Shown piece after piece: positions 54,152 through 64,000 of a stretch of DNA of 64,000 nt. The stretch comes from Geobacillus vulcani PSS1. Its GTDB lineage: Bacteria > Bacillota > Bacilli > Bacillales > Anoxybacillaceae. The translations under genes and the position numbers were made by a program. The stretch lies in contig NZ_JPOI01000001.1 of NCBI RefSeq assembly GCF_000733845.1, positions 2,419,001-2,483,000 on the forward strand. Reading direction: 5' to 3'. The notes under the pieces are model-generated. The model was not told where the DNA came from. It did not search any database and saw nothing but the letters and a program-made list of their open reading frames with translations. Within the stretch, counting starts at the first letter, position 1. Each line of letters begins with the position of its first letter.

Positions 54152-54203
54152 TGTTATAAAATATGACAATACTGTTGAATCAATGATATCTAGGCCTTAC
54201 ACT
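54152..54203 (+). promoter_or_regulatory. urt-ure promoter with upstream TnrA box
   Basis: TGTTATAAAATATGACA at 54152-54168 matches TGTNA-N7-TNACA perfectly. Downstream, TTGAAT (54175-54180), 17 bases, TACACT (54198-54203) predicts a start near 54210. The box centre is then at about -50, the position from which TnrA activates. A leader of about 145 bases follows, with no riboswitch I can recognise. Confidence 0.8.
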
Positions 54204-54353
54204 GCTAATCAAGAATACATCCTCAAGATGGTTTACACAAAATGGATATCGCTCGTCACCTTGAGGAACAAGGGAGGGAGGCCGCTTTCCTAGATTAACG
54301 AAATATAAGGAATCATTGGTTTTTAGAAATGAATAAGGGGGAAGGATGTCCGA

Positions 54354-55610
54354 ATGAAACCAAAATTCATGCGGAAGTTATGGTTGCTTTTATGCATCAG
54401 CGTTTTTGCCCTTGGTGGATGTGCGGCGTCATCAGCTGTGGATCAAGCAAAAAACGAAAACAAAAAGGATTCGTCTTCGGCTAGTAAAGAAGGCGATACG
54501 GTCAAAGTAGGGATTCTCCATTCGCTGAGCGGAACGATGGCCATCAGTGAAGTGTCGCTGCGCGATGCCGAATTAATGGCGATCGAGGAAATCAATGCAT
54601 CCGGAGGGCTGCTCGGCAAGAAAATTGAACCGGTTGTGGAAGATGGGGCGTCGGACTGGCCGACGTTTGCCGAAAAGGCGAAAAAACTGCTGCAAAAAGA
54701 TCGAGTGGCCACCATTTTTGGCGGTTGGACATCGGCGAGCCGCAAAGCGATGCTTCCGGTTGTGGAGCAAAACAACGGGCTGCTTTGGTATCCGGTGCAA
54801 TATGAAGGGATGGAGTCATCACCGAACATCTTTTACACCGGGGCGACGACGAATCAACAAATCGTTCCGGCGGTTAGTTGGCTCTTGAAAAACCGTGGCA
54901 AAACGTTTTTCTTGCTTGGGTCGGATTACGTCTTTCCACGGACCGCGAACAAAATCATCAAGGCTCAACTGAAGGCCGAAGGCGGGCAAGTGATCGGTGA
55001 AGAATATACGCCGCTCAGCCATACCGATTATAGCACCATTATCAGCAAAATCAAACAAGTGAAACCGGCTGTTGTCTTCAATACGCTCAACGGCGATAGC
55101 AATGTCGCCTTTTTCAAACAGTTGAAAGACGCTGGCATCACGCCGAAAGACGTGACGGTGATGTCCGTCAGCATCGCAGAAGAAGAAATCCGCGGGATCG
55201 GGCCGGATGTGTTGGCCGGTCATTTGGCTGTGTGGAACTATTTCCAGACGACCGATACACCGGAGAATAAGGCGTTTGTACAAAAGTATAAACAAAAGTA
55301 CGGACAAGACCGCGTGACTGATGATCCGATTGAAGCGGCGTATACAGCAGTTCATTTATGGGCCGAAGCGGTGAAAAAAGCCGGTTCCTTTGATGTGGAT
55401 CAAGTGAAAAAAGCTGCGGCCGGCCTTGAATACAAGGCGCCGGAAGGAATGGTGAAAATTGACGGGGAAACGCAACATCTATGGAAAACGGTGCGCATTG
55501 GCGAAATCCAAGCGGACGGACAATTCAAAGAGTTATGGAATTCCGGCCAGCCGGTGAAGCCAGATCCGTATTTAAAGAGCTACCCATGGGCGAAGGGATT
55601 AAGTGAATAG
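54354..55610 (+). CDS. urtA: urea ABC transporter binding lipoprotein UrtA
   Basis: A 418-residue extracellular binding protein of the branched-chain amino acid/urea type. Lipoprotein cysteine at 23 (FALGGCAAS). [23 protein letters not shown] and [26 protein letters not shown] are typical of UrtA. Captures urea (or short amides) for UrtBC. First gene of urtABCDE; the following urease cluster supports urea as substrate. Confidence 0.94.
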   Translation: MKPKFMRKLWLLLCISVFALGGCAASSAVDQAKNENKKDSSSASKEGDTVKVGILHSLSGTMAISEVSLRDAELMAIEEINASGGLLGKKIEPVVEDGASDWPTFAEKAKKLLQKDRVATIFGGWTSASRKAMLPVVEQNNGLLWYPVQYEGMESSPNIFYTGATTNQQIVPAVSWLLKNRGKTFFLLGSDYVFPRTANKIIKAQLKAEGGQVIGEEYTPLSHTDYSTIISKIKQVKPAVVFNTLNGDSNVAFFKQLKDAGITPKDVTVMSVSIAEEEIRGIGPDVLAGHLAVWNYFQTTDTPENKAFVQKYKQKYGQDRVTDDPIEAAYTAVHLWAEAVKKAGSFDVDQVKKAAAGLEYKAPEGMVKIDGETQHLWKTVRIGEIQADGQFKELWNSGQPVKPDPYLKSYPWAKGLSE

Positions 55611-55675
55611 TTCACTTGGAAGGAAGGAGTTTCCTTCTTTCCTTCCCGCCCAACCGATACGAGAGGGGGATAGCG

Positions 55676-56569
55676 ATGTTCATTGACCAATTATTCAACG
55701 GGCTGAGCCTCGGTTCAATTTTGCTTTTGATTGCCATAGGGTTGGCGATTACGTTCGGGCTGATGGGTGTCATCAATATGGCACACGGTGAATTGATGAT
55801 GGTCGGAGCGTATACAACTTATGTGATCCAACAATGGTTTGCCAACGATATGCCGCACTCGGCAGGACTGTATTTTGTAGTTGCCATTCCGTTGTCATTT
55901 TTGATCGCCGCTCTGCTTGGGTGGGGGTTGGAAAAAAGTTTAATCCGTCATTTGTATCGCCGTCCGTTGGACAGTTTGTTAGCGACATGGGGGATCAGTT
56001 TGATTTTGCAGCAGACGGCCCGCCTCATCTTTGGGGCGCCCAACGTGGCCGTTGTGCCGCCAAGCTGGCTGGATGGCGGAATCCGCTTGTTCGGGGCGGT
56101 GTTTCCGTATAAACGGTTGTTTATTCTTTGTCTTGTGTTGGCGATCATTTTCTTTCTCTATCTGTATCTAATGAAAACACGAGCTGGCCGACGCATTCAA
56201 GCTGTTACCATGAACCGGTCGATGGCGGCCTGCCTCGGCATTGCCACGCAAAAGGTCGATGCTTACTCGTTTGCCATCGGTTCAGGGTTGGCGGGAGTGG
56301 CGGGATGCGCGTTGACCTTGCTTGGGCCGATCGGGCCAACGATCGGCACTTACTATATTGTCGATGCGTTTATGGTCGTCATTTTAGGGGGAGTAGGAAA
56401 ACTGGCCGGGACGCTGCTGGGGGCATTTGGCATTGGCTTGATTTCGACGTTCGTCGAGTATTCCACAAGCGCCACTATGGCCAAAGTCATTGTGTTCGTT
56501 TTGATTATTGCGTTCTTGCAATGGAAACCATCCGGTCTTCTTAACGTGAGAACGCGGTCGCTTGATTGA
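55676..56569 (+). CDS. urtB: urea ABC transporter permease UrtB
   Basis: A 297-residue permease of the LivH type with about eight segments; GVINMAHGELMMVGAYTTY and VDAFMVVILGGVGKLAGTLLGA are conserved. The ATG at 55676 follows GAGAGGGGG; an earlier in-frame start at 55616 is not supported. Acts with UrtC as the channel. Confidence 0.93.
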   Translation: MFIDQLFNGLSLGSILLLIAIGLAITFGLMGVINMAHGELMMVGAYTTYVIQQWFANDMPHSAGLYFVVAIPLSFLIAALLGWGLEKSLIRHLYRRPLDSLLATWGISLILQQTARLIFGAPNVAVVPPSWLDGGIRLFGAVFPYKRLFILCLVLAIIFFLYLYLMKTRAGRRIQAVTMNRSMAACLGIATQKVDAYSFAIGSGLAGVAGCALTLLGPIGPTIGTYYIVDAFMVVILGGVGKLAGTLLGAFGIGLISTFVEYSTSATMAKVIVFVLIIAFLQWKPSGLLNVRTRSLD

Positions 56570-56578
56570 GGGGGGAGC

Positions 56579-57637
56579 ATGGTGAATAAACGTTGGGGAT
56601 ACTGGCTGTTTTTTGCCGCCTTGTTTCTTGCGCCGTTTTATTTGACCGAGTTTCGCTTGTCCCTGCTCGGCAAATTTCTTTGCTTGGCCATCGTGGCGGT
56701 CGGCATCTCCCTCATTTGGGGTTATACCGGCATTTTGAGCCTTGGCCATGGGGTGTACTTCGGATTAGGCGCTTATTGCATGGCGATGTATTTGAAGCTC
56801 GAAGCTTCGCGAGGGCATTTGCCTGATTTTATGGAATGGAGCGGCGTACGCGAACTGCCCTGGTTTTGGAAGCCGTTTGCGTATCCTATGGCGGCCATTG
56901 CCGCCGCGATCGCTCTTCCTACGTTGCTAGCTGCGCTATTAAGCTATTTCACATTTAAAAATCGGATTAAAGGCGTCTATTTTTCTCTTCTCTCCCAGGC
57001 GGTGGTCGTCGTATTGGTGACATTGTTTATCGGCAAGCAAGAATGGACAGGTGGAACGAACGGCTTGACCAATTTTTCAACTGTATTTGGTTTTTCGCTA
57101 TCATCGCCGCTCACGCAAATCGTTTTGTATTGGCTGACAACAGTCTGTCTCGCTCTCATTTTCGTCGCGGCGCGCCGCTTGACGTCCGGACGGTTGGGGA
57201 AGGTGCTCATCGCGATTCGCGACGCGGAAAACCGGGTCCGTTTTTTAGGATTCAATCCGACCGTCTATAAAGTGTTTGTGTATAGTTTGTCGGCAGCTTT
57301 TGCCGGGGTGGCCGGAGCGTTGTTTGTCCTGCAAGTCGGGCTCATTTCCCCAGAGATGATGGGGATTATTCCTTCAATTGAAATGGTGTTATGGGTTGCT
57401 GTCGGCGGACGCCACTCGCTCATGGGCGCGATCGTTGGCGCGATTGTCATGAACACGGCGAAAAGTTTTTTAAGCGAAAATTATCCCGACCTATGGTTGC
57501 TTTTGTTAGGCGCGCTGTTTGTCGTTGTTGTGTTATTCGTGCCGAAAGGATTGGCGGGCATTTATGAATCGCTCGTTGCTGTTCGCATCAAAGCAAAAAG
57601 GGGGCATGAACGTGAAGCCCGTGTTGATGTGTCGTGA
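56579..57637 (+). CDS. urtC: urea ABC transporter permease UrtC
   Basis: A 352-residue LivM-type permease with about nine segments; GYTGILSLGHGVYFGLGAYCMAMYL and VLWVAVGGRHSLMGAIVGA are the family motifs. GGGGGGAG precedes the ATG. Its 3' end overlaps the start of urtD by about 30 bases. Confidence 0.93.
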   Translation: MVNKRWGYWLFFAALFLAPFYLTEFRLSLLGKFLCLAIVAVGISLIWGYTGILSLGHGVYFGLGAYCMAMYLKLEASRGHLPDFMEWSGVRELPWFWKPFAYPMAAIAAAIALPTLLAALLSYFTFKNRIKGVYFSLLSQAVVVVLVTLFIGKQEWTGGTNGLTNFSTVFGFSLSSPLTQIVLYWLTTVCLALIFVAARRLTSGRLGKVLIAIRDAENRVRFLGFNPTVYKVFVYSLSAAFAGVAGALFVLQVGLISPEMMGIIPSIEMVLWVAVGGRHSLMGAIVGAIVMNTAKSFLSENYPDLWLLLLGALFVVVVLFVPKGLAGIYESLVAVRIKAKRGHEREARVDVS

Positions 57638-58376
57638 TGTGATTGTTGACTTTGATGGATTTCGCGCTTTGCAAGGTGTTGATCTCGCCGTTTACCCTCA
57701 TGAAGTGCGGTTTTTGATCGGCCCGAACGGAGCGGGGAAAACAACACTTCTCGATGTCATTTGCGGACGGACGAGAGCGACGGACGGTCGAGTGATGTTT
57801 TTCTCCCATGACATCACGAAACAGCCGGAATACGAGATCGTGCAAATGGGGATTGCCCGGAAGTTTCAAAGCCCTTCCATTTTTCCGTTTTTGACAGTAT
57901 GGGAAAATATGGAGTTGGCCATTCGTCAAGATCGGCGCCTGCGTTCTGTTTTGCGGGCGAAGCGGACCGAAGAAGAGGAAGAGATCATGGCAGCCCAACT
58001 AGAGAGAATGGGATTGCTTGATGAACGTCATCGCTTAGCCGGCACTCTGTCTCATGGACAAAAACAGTGGTTGGAAATCGGCATGCAACTGATTCAGCGT
58101 CCGCAACTTCTCCTATTGGATGAGCCGATTGCTGGCATGAGCGCAGCGGAACGGGAGCGCACGGGGGAATGGCTTCATGAAATTGCTGAACATTGTGCGG
58201 TGATCATTGTGGAGCATGATATGGACTTTGTCCGCCGCTATTCGAAACAAGTGACGGTGATGCATGAAGGAAAAGTATTGTGCGAAGGCTCGATTGATGA
58301 GGTGCAGCAAAACGAACAAGTCATCGATGTGTATCTTGGAAGGAGGAAAAACGCATGTTATGTCTCCGGAATGTAA
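57612..58376 (+). CDS. urtD: urea ABC transporter ATPase UrtD
   Basis: A 254-residue ABC ATPase (LivG type): Walker A GPNGAGKTTLLD, signature LSHGQKQWLEIGMQL, Walker B LLLLDEPIAGMS. GTG 57612, seven bases after AAAGGGGGC, is preferred to the ATG at 57606, which touches that site. Overlaps urtC, so translation is coupled. Confidence 0.92.
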   Translation: MKPVLMCRDVIVDFDGFRALQGVDLAVYPHEVRFLIGPNGAGKTTLLDVICGRTRATDGRVMFFSHDITKQPEYEIVQMGIARKFQSPSIFPFLTVWENMELAIRQDRRLRSVLRAKRTEEEEEIMAAQLERMGLLDERHRLAGTLSHGQKQWLEIGMQLIQRPQLLLLDEPIAGMSAAERERTGEWLHEIAEHCAVIIVEHDMDFVRRYSKQVTVMHEGKVLCEGSIDEVQQNEQVIDVYLGRRKNACYVSGM

Positions 58377-59056
58377 CCGCTGGCTATGATGAAAGTGTTG
58401 TGCTCGATCAAGTTCGCATGGACATTCCTCTCAGCCGGGTGACAGCGGTGTTAGGCAGAAACGGGGTCGGCAAAACGACGTTGATGAAAACGATCATCGG
58501 GTTGATTCGCCCGATGTCAGGCGTGATCGAATGGGAAGGAGAAGATATCACGCGATGGCCGCCGGAGCGGCGGGCGCGGGCAGGGATCGGTTATGTGCCG
58601 CAAGGGAGGGAAATTTTCTCTGCGCTGACAGTGGAAGAAAATCTCCTTCTCGGGTTGGAAGCGCAGGCCGAGAACGTCCGTCCTCAGCCGATCCTTGAGG
58701 AAATATATGCATTATTTCCAGTCTTAAAAGAGATGCGCCAGCGAAAGGGAGGGGATTTAAGCGGTGGACAGCAACAACAGCTGGCCATCGCCCGCGCGTT
58801 AGCCGGCGAGCCGAAACTGCTCTTGCTTGATGAACCGATGGAAGGCATTCAGCCGTCGATCGTTGAGTTGATTCATGATGTGATTATGAAAATCGCCGAA
58901 GAAAAGCAGGTCGGCATCGTGTTGGTCGAACATAACGTGGAGCTGGCGTTTTCTTGTGCCGATCATTTCTATATTTTGGATTGCGGCACTGTCGTGGCGA
59001 AGGGGGATGTCGATGAGGCGGATTTGACTTATATTCAATCGTTTCTTGCTGTTTAA
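58355..59056 (+). CDS. urtE: urea ABC transporter ATPase UrtE
   Basis: A 233-residue ABC ATPase (LivF type): Walker A GRNGVGKTTLMK, signature LSGGQQQQLAIARAL, Walker B LLLLDEPMEGIQPS. GGAAGGAGG precedes the start, which overlaps urtD by 22 bases. The 80-base gap to ureA has no terminator, so urease is probably read from the urt promoter. Confidence 0.93.
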   Translation: MLCLRNVTAGYDESVVLDQVRMDIPLSRVTAVLGRNGVGKTTLMKTIIGLIRPMSGVIEWEGEDITRWPPERRARAGIGYVPQGREIFSALTVEENLLLGLEAQAENVRPQPILEEIYALFPVLKEMRQRKGGDLSGGQQQQLAIARALAGEPKLLLLDEPMEGIQPSIVELIHDVIMKIAEEKQVGIVLVEHNVELAFSCADHFYILDCGTVVAKGDVDEADLTYIQSFLAV

Positions 59057-59136
59057 GCCACAGGCCGCGGGTTAGCGATGAGAGATTTCTTGAACCTGCG
59101 AGAATAGGTGGGGGCATTTAAGAGGGGGAGAGATGA

Positions 59137-59442
59137 GTGAAACTGACTCCGCGCGAACAGGAAAAGCTGTTGATCGTCGTGGCCGCCGATTTGGCGCGCC
59201 GCCGGAAAGAACGAGGATTGAAACTGAATTATCCGGAAGCGGTGGCGCTCATTACGTATGAGCTGTTGGAAGGCGCCCGCGACGGACGGACGGTGGCGGA
59301 GCTGATGCAATACGGCGCAACGATTTTGACGCGGGACGATGTGATGGAAGGAGTCGCTGACATGATTGAAGAGATTCAAGTGGAAGCGACGTTTCCCGAC
59401 GGTACGAAACTCGTCACCGTCCATCAGCCGATCAGGTCGTAA
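59137..59442 (+). CDS. ureA: urease subunit gamma
   Basis: A 101-residue structural subunit of urease, which hydrolyses urea to ammonia and CO2. [35 protein letters not shown] and the C-terminal [14 protein letters not shown] are canonical. It starts at GTG 59137 after GAGGGGGAG. Confidence 0.96.
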   Translation: MKLTPREQEKLLIVVAADLARRRKERGLKLNYPEAVALITYELLEGARDGRTVAELMQYGATILTRDDVMEGVADMIEEIQVEATFPDGTKLVTVHQPIRS

Positions 59443-59485
59443 CGACGCCGGTCGATTCAATGAAAGTGGATAAAGGAGTGGTCCT

Positions 59486-59812
59486 ATGATCCCAGGAGAA
59501 TATCGATTGCGTGACGAACCGATTGTTTGCAATCGGCAGAAACCAGTCACGAAACTGACGGTCATCAACCGCGGCGACCGCCCGGTGCAGGTTGGTTCCC
59601 ATTTTCACTTTTTTGAAGTCAACGCATTTCTTGAATTTGACCGGCAGGCGGCGTATGGAAAGCATTTGAACATTCCAGCCGGGACAGCGGTTCGTTTTGA
59701 GCCCGGAGATGCGAAGCAAGTAGAGCTTGTTCCGTTCTCCGGCGAACGCCGGGTGTACGGATTAAACAATATGATCAACGGTCCGCTTGATGGCAGCAAG
59801 AAGGGAGAGTAA
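59486..59812 (+). CDS. ureB: urease subunit beta
   Basis: A 108-residue structural subunit. [37 protein letters not shown] and [15 protein letters not shown] are conserved. Separate gene as in other Bacillus ureases. Five bases before ureC. Confidence 0.96.
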   Translation: MIPGEYRLRDEPIVCNRQKPVTKLTVINRGDRPVQVGSHFHFFEVNAFLEFDRQAAYGKHLNIPAGTAVRFEPGDAKQVELVPFSGERRVYGLNNMINGPLDGSKKGE

Positions 59813-59816
59813 GAGA

Positions 59817-61526
59817 ATGAGTTTTTCTATGTCAAGACGGCAATACGCGGATATGTTTGGGCCGACGACTGGGGACTGCATCCGGCTAGCGGATACGGAC
59901 TTATGGGTTGAAATTGAGCATGACTATACGGTTTACGGCGATGAAGTGAAATTCGGCGGTGGGAAGGTGATTCGCGACGGGATGGGGCAACATCCGCTCG
60001 CAACCCGCGACGAAGCGGTCGATTTAGTGCTGACGAATGCTGTCGTCGTTGATTACACTGGCATTTACAAAGCCGATATCGGGATCAAAGACGGGAAGAT
60101 CGCCGCTATCGGCAAAGCTGGGAATCCGCTGTTAATGGACGGCGTCAATATTGTCATCGGCGCCTCAACGGAAGTGATCGCGGCGGAAGGAAAAATCGTG
60201 ACCGCCGGCGGGGTCGACGCCCATATCCATTTCATTTGCCCGCAGCAAATCGAAACTGCTTTGTCATCCGGCATTACGACGATGATCGGCGGCGGGACCG
60301 GACCGGCGACTGGAACGAATGCCACGACGTGCACGCCGGGAGAGTGGAACATTTACCGGATGCTTGAAGCTGCCGAAGCGTTCCCAATGAATATCGGTTT
60401 TTTAGGAAAAGGCAACGCATCGGCGAAAGAACCGATCACTGAACAGGTCTGCGCTGGAGCGATTGGGCTCAAACTTCATGAAGACTGGGGAACGACGGCG
60501 GCGGCGATTGACGCATGCTTGCGGGTGGCCGATGAGTACGATGTGCAAGTCGCCATTCATACGGATACATTGAATGAAGGCGGGTTTGTCGAGCATACGC
60601 TAGAGGCCATTAACGGGCGCGTGATTCATACATACCATACGGAAGGAGCCGGAGGGGGGCATGCGCCCGATATTATGAAAGTTGCCAGCTTCCCGAACAT
60701 TTTGCCTTCTTCCACGAATCCGACGCGGCCGTATACAAAAAACACGCTTGATGAGCATTTGGATATGCTAATGGTGTGTCATCATTTAGATCCATCTGTT
60801 CCAGAAGACATTGCGTTTGCCGATTCGCGCATTCGCAAAGAAACGATCGCTGCTGAAGATATTTTACACGACATCGGCGCGTTCAGCATGATCAGTTCCG
60901 ATTCGCAAGCGATGGGGCGCGTTGGGGAAGTCATTTTGCGTACATGGCAAACGGCGGACAAAATGAAAAAACAGTTTGGCCGCTTGCCGGAGGAAACGGG
61001 GCGGGGCGATAATGTCCGCGTCAAACGGTATGTCGCGAAATACACGATCAATCCAGCCATTACTCATGGGATTGCCGAATATGTCGGCTCGGTGGAAGTC
61101 GGAAAATTCGCGGATTTGGTCGTTTGGCATCCCGCTTTTTTCGGGGTCAAGCCTGAGCTCGTCATCAAAGGCGGGATGATCGCCTACAGCGTGATGGGCG
61201 ACCCGAACGCCAGCATTCCGACGCCGCAGCCCGCTCTGTACCGCCCGATGTTCGCCAGCTATGGCGCCGCCATCGCGAAAACGTCCATCACCTTTTTATC
61301 CAAAGCGGCGCTTGAACGCGGCATTCCTGATAAGCTGGGGCTGCAAAAAACGGTGAAACCGGTCGGGAATATTCGTCGTTTATCGAAAAACGATATGGTG
61401 TTCAACAACGCCATGCCCCACATCGATGTTGATCCGCAGACGTATGAAGTGAAGGTCGACGGGCGGCTCATTACGTGCGAGCCGGCCGAAGTGGTGGCCA
61501 TGGCGCAACGATATTTTCTTTTTTGA
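59817..61526 (+). CDS. ureC: urease catalytic subunit alpha
   Basis: A 569-residue nickel enzyme. The nickel ligands are visible: [12 protein letters not shown], the carbamylated lysine in [34 protein letters not shown] and the aspartate in [11 protein letters not shown]. The active-site flap cysteine lies in MVCHHLDPS. The ATG at 59817 has AAGGGAGAG upstream; a longer frame from 59787 would overlap ureB. Cytoplasmic. Confidence 0.97.
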   Translation: MSFSMSRRQYADMFGPTTGDCIRLADTDLWVEIEHDYTVYGDEVKFGGGKVIRDGMGQHPLATRDEAVDLVLTNAVVVDYTGIYKADIGIKDGKIAAIGKAGNPLLMDGVNIVIGASTEVIAAEGKIVTAGGVDAHIHFICPQQIETALSSGITTMIGGGTGPATGTNATTCTPGEWNIYRMLEAAEAFPMNIGFLGKGNASAKEPITEQVCAGAIGLKLHEDWGTTAAAIDACLRVADEYDVQVAIHTDTLNEGGFVEHTLEAINGRVIHTYHTEGAGGGHAPDIMKVASFPNILPSSTNPTRPYTKNTLDEHLDMLMVCHHLDPSVPEDIAFADSRIRKETIAAEDILHDIGAFSMISSDSQAMGRVGEVILRTWQTADKMKKQFGRLPEETGRGDNVRVKRYVAKYTINPAITHGIAEYVGSVEVGKFADLVVWHPAFFGVKPELVIKGGMIAYSVMGDPNASIPTPQPALYRPMFASYGAAIAKTSITFLSKAALERGIPDKLGLQKTVKPVGNIRRLSKNDMVFNNAMPHIDVDPQTYEVKVDGRLITCEPAEVVAMAQRYFLF

Positions 61527-61537
61527 GGTGATGGCAG

Positions 61538-61984
61538 ATGATTATTGAAACGATTGTCGGCAATATTCAAACCCTCTCTTCTCTTCCCCCGCATATTGAA
61601 CGGGTGTACATGGCGAGCGACGATTTAGTGAAGCGAATCCAGCGGGTCGTGACCGATCATGGGCGGGAACTTGGCATTCGCCTAAAGGAAGCGAAAGAAT
61701 TGGCGGATGGAGATGTATTGTGGATGGATGACTATAACGCGATCGTTGTTTCCGTTCTTCCTGAGGATTTGCTTGTTATAAAGCCGGTTTCGTTGAAACA
61801 AATGGGGGAGATCGCTCATCAACTCGGCAACCGCCATTTGCCCGCCCAATTCGAGGAAGGGGAAATGCTTGTCCAATACGACTATTTAGTCGAAGAGCTG
61901 CTCAAACAGCTGCACATCCCGTACAAGCGGGAAAAACGGAAAGTAAAACAAGCGTTTCGTCATATCGGCCACCGCCATGACTGA
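61538..61984 (+). CDS. ureE: urease accessory nickel carrier UreE
   Basis: A 148-residue nickel metallochaperone. N-terminal substrate-like domain and the metal-binding domain with [19 protein letters not shown] (the conserved NRHL histidine). The C-terminus ends HIGHRHD, a short histidine-rich tail that may bind nickel. Overlaps ureF by eight bases. Confidence 0.92.
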   Translation: MIIETIVGNIQTLSSLPPHIERVYMASDDLVKRIQRVVTDHGRELGIRLKEAKELADGDVLWMDDYNAIVVSVLPEDLLVIKPVSLKQMGEIAHQLGNRHLPAQFEEGEMLVQYDYLVEELLKQLHIPYKREKRKVKQAFRHIGHRHD

Positions 61985-62654
61985 CCAACAGCTATTGTGG
62001 CTGTTGCAGCTCTCGGATTCGAATTTTCCATCTGGAGCATTTTCCCATTCCTTTGGGTTTGAAACATACATGTACAATGAGCAAATTTGTGATGCCAAAA
62101 CATTTCGTGAATCACTTATCGTTTACATTCAAACCCAGCTGACGTATACGGATGGATTAGCGTGCCGGATCGCCTATGAGCAGTTGAAAGCCAACAGCAT
62201 CGAAGGACTGCAACGGTTGAACGAAACGCTGTTTGCTCTCTGCCTGGCGAAGGAAACGCGGGAAGGAACGAGAATGATCGGAGAGCGTTTATGGAAACTT
62301 TGCCGCCACATTTATTCGGTCGATGAACTCGATGAGATCGTACAAACGAAGCAGTCCATTCATCCGGCTATCGTGTTTGCGGCAGTCGGTCGCAAAATCG
62401 GGGCAACCAAACAAACGACGGTGCTGACGTATTTGTTTGCTTCCGTACAAACGATGGTGCAAAACGCGGTCCGCGGCATTCCCCTCGGCCAAACGGACGG
62501 GCAACAGCTGCTCGTCATGGTGCAGCCATATTTGATTCATGCCACGAACATCATCGAGATGCTCGGCGAAGAGGAGCTCGGGGCGGCAGCCATTGGCTTA
62601 GAAATCGCGCAAATGCAACATGAACGCCTTCCGGTCCGGTTGTTTATGTCATAA
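61977..62654 (+). CDS. ureF: urease accessory protein UreF
   Basis: A 225-residue all-helical protein that, with UreD and UreG, inserts nickel and carbamylates the active-site lysine. [22 protein letters not shown] is the diagnostic N-terminal motif. Overlaps the end of ureE. Confidence 0.94.
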   Translation: MTDQQLLWLLQLSDSNFPSGAFSHSFGFETYMYNEQICDAKTFRESLIVYIQTQLTYTDGLACRIAYEQLKANSIEGLQRLNETLFALCLAKETREGTRMIGERLWKLCRHIYSVDELDEIVQTKQSIHPAIVFAAVGRKIGATKQTTVLTYLFASVQTMVQNAVRGIPLGQTDGQQLLVMVQPYLIHATNIIEMLGEEELGAAAIGLEIAQMQHERLPVRLFMS

Positions 62655-62716
62655 TACTGGACAAACAAAAAAGCGCCTATTTGGGTTGGAATGAAAAACG
62701 AAGAAGGGGGAATATC

Positions 62717-63334
62717 ATGATCGAACCGGTACGAATCGGCATCGGCGGCCCCGTTGGCGCCGGCAAAACGATGCTTGTCGAGAAACTGACGCGGGTGATG
62801 CACCACCGCTTTAGCATCGCGGTCATTACGAATGATATTTATACAAAAGAAGATGCCCAATTTTTAATCAAACACAGCGTTCTGCCGGAAGATCGGATTA
62901 TCGGCGTCGAAACGGGCGGGTGCCCACATACCGCCATTCGCGAAGATGCATCAATGAATTTTGCGGCCATTGATGAACTGAAGCGGCGCCATCCGGATGT
63001 CGAGCTCATTTTTATCGAGAGCGGCGGCGATAACTTGGCGGCGACCTTCAGTCCGGAGCTTGTTGATTTCTCCATTTACGTCATCGACGTCGCCCAAGGG
63101 GAAAAAATACCGCGCAAAGGCGGACAGGGGATGATTAAGTCGGATTTGCTCGTGATTAATAAAATTGATCTTGCCCCTTTCGTCGGTGCCAGTCTGGAAG
63201 TGATGGAACGGGATGCCAAAGCGGCGCGAGGGGCGAAGCCGGTCATTTTTACAAATTTAAAAGAAGAGATCGGGCTTTTTGACGTTGTGGATTGGATCGA
63301 AAAACAGGTGCTGTTGGCAGGGTTGGACGAATGA
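62717..63334 (+). CDS. ureG: urease accessory GTPase UreG
   Basis: A 205-residue GTPase of the SIMIBI class. P-loop [15 protein letters not shown], the CPH-type motif [13 protein letters not shown] (nickel site), [15 protein letters not shown] and the base-recognition NKIDLAP. The ATG at 62717 follows GAAGGGGG. Its end overlaps ureD by four bases (ATGA). Confidence 0.96.
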   Translation: MIEPVRIGIGGPVGAGKTMLVEKLTRVMHHRFSIAVITNDIYTKEDAQFLIKHSVLPEDRIIGVETGGCPHTAIREDASMNFAAIDELKRRHPDVELIFIESGGDNLAATFSPELVDFSIYVIDVAQGEKIPRKGGQGMIKSDLLVINKIDLAPFVGASLEVMERDAKAARGAKPVIFTNLKEEIGLFDVVDWIEKQVLLAGLDE

Positions 63335-64000
63335 GCTGGACGGGGCGTTTGCAATGCACAGCGGTCGTGAAAGACGGCCGCACTGTCATTTTTGACACTT
63401 ATAATGAAGGAGCGCTGAAACTGATGCGCCCTGTTTATCTCGATTCTGCTCATCCGACATTATATCTTGTTCACGTTGGAGGAGGATACGTCAATGGCGA
63501 CCGCTACGAGATCAATATGAAGTTGGAGTCTCACGCCAGATTGATGGTGACGACACAAGCGGCGACAAAAGTATACAAAACCCCGTATGCGCCTGTTTGG
63601 CAATATACGCAATTTTCCTTGGGTGATGAAAGTGTTCTCGAATATTTTCCCGATCCTCTCATTGCCTACGAACAAGCCCGTTTTATCCAAGAGACCGTCG
63701 TTCATGTAACAAGCCGTTCGACATTTGTGTATGGGGAGATCATCACGCCGGGTTGGTCAGAGAGCGGCCAACTGTTCCGTTACGATTGGATTCGTTCGAA
63801 ACTGAAGGTGTATCAAGACGAGGCGTTCGTTCTGTTTGATCATCTGTACTTGGATTCGCGGCAGCACTTAACGAGCATGCTGCAGCTTGGCGGCTATACA
63901 CATGTCGGATCATTGGTGGCTCTTTCTCCGTTCATCACAAAGGAAGTGTTAGAACAGTTCAACCAATTCATGGAAGAAATGCCGCGAGAGGTTTGCTGCG
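63331..64000 (+). CDS. ureD: urease accessory protein UreD, partial (runs off the window)
   Basis: An open frame of 223 codons to the window end, starting ATG 63331 ([19 protein letters not shown]). The family motifs [17 protein letters not shown] and [14 protein letters not shown] are present. UreD (UreH) is the scaffold on which UreF and UreG load nickel into urease. About 40-60 residues should be missing at the C-terminus. Confidence 0.93.
   Translation, partial: MSWTGRLQCTAVVKDGRTVIFDTYNEGALKLMRPVYLDSAHPTLYLVHVGGGYVNGDRYEINMKLESHARLMVTTQAATKVYKTPYAPVWQYTQFSLGDESVLEYFPDPLIAYEQARFIQETVVHVTSRSTFVYGEIITPGWSESGQLFRYDWIRSKLKVYQDEAFVLFDHLYLDSRQHLTSMLQLGGYTHVGSLVALSPFITKEVLEQFNQFMEEMPREVCC

Overview
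This 64-kb window comes from a thermophilic Bacillaceae chromosome, almost certainly Geobacillus. The evidence is a family I.5 thermoalkalophilic lipase, a sporulenol-type squalene cyclase, a mtlA-R-F-D mannitol locus, B. subtilis-like glnK-glnL/glnQHMP genes, and typical Bacillus signals (AAAGGAGG ribosome sites, sigma-A promoters, cre sites and TnrA/GlnR boxes). Base composition is moderately GC-rich in the core genes and clearly AT-rich in the IS607 element.

Layout. 1-6.0 kb: a DUF2515 protein and a small membrane protein, divergent from the terpene cyclase, then the secreted lipase, whose stop codon abuts a transposase-less IS605-type element and several dispersed repeats. 6.0-8.6 kb: Uma2-type nuclease, pterin dehydratase, a short-chain dehydrogenase and YceI. 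8.6-13.0 kb: a MurNAc recycling locus (murR, murQ, murP, mupG) with a clear operator over the murQ promoter. 13.1-18.6 kb: a glutamine-sensing two-component system followed by the glutamine ABC transporter, with a triple direct repeat that fits a GlnL site. 19-21.5 kb: aldo/keto reductase and an IS110 element. 21.7-26.5 kb: a sigma-54 activator, a textbook -24/-12 promoter, then an iron alcohol dehydrogenase and a methylmalonate-semialdehyde dehydrogenase. 26.9-27.4 kb: an antitoxin-like gene with an internally deleted toxin remnant.

27.4-34.8 kb holds the mannitol locus. Its promoter and ribosome site are separated from mtlA by an IS607 element with a dead recombinase gene and an intact TnpB. 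34.9-36.1 kb is a CRISPR array of 16 spacers without cas genes in the window. 36.3-42.8 kb is a tripartite tricarboxylate transporter (tctCBA) under a perfect cre site, with its CitA/CitB-type two-component system and an AEC carrier. 42.9-48.2 kb has debris (Rpn nuclease pseudogene) and the gluconate operon gntR-gntK-gntP with four palindromic operators. 48.3-52.2 kb is a patch with truncated genes at both edges: an IS200-type tnpA fused tail to tail with aspA, then ansA, ansR and a frameshifted kinase fragment.

52.6-64 kb is a nitrogen block: a soluble chemoreceptor with a C-terminal Cache-like domain, the urea ABC transporter urtABCDE and the urease cluster ureABCEFGD (ureD runs off the window). 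Perfect TnrA/GlnR boxes lie at both the chemoreceptor promoter (over the start site) and the urt promoter (centred near -50), which ties the receptor and urea uptake to the same nitrogen regulators, apparently with opposite geometry.
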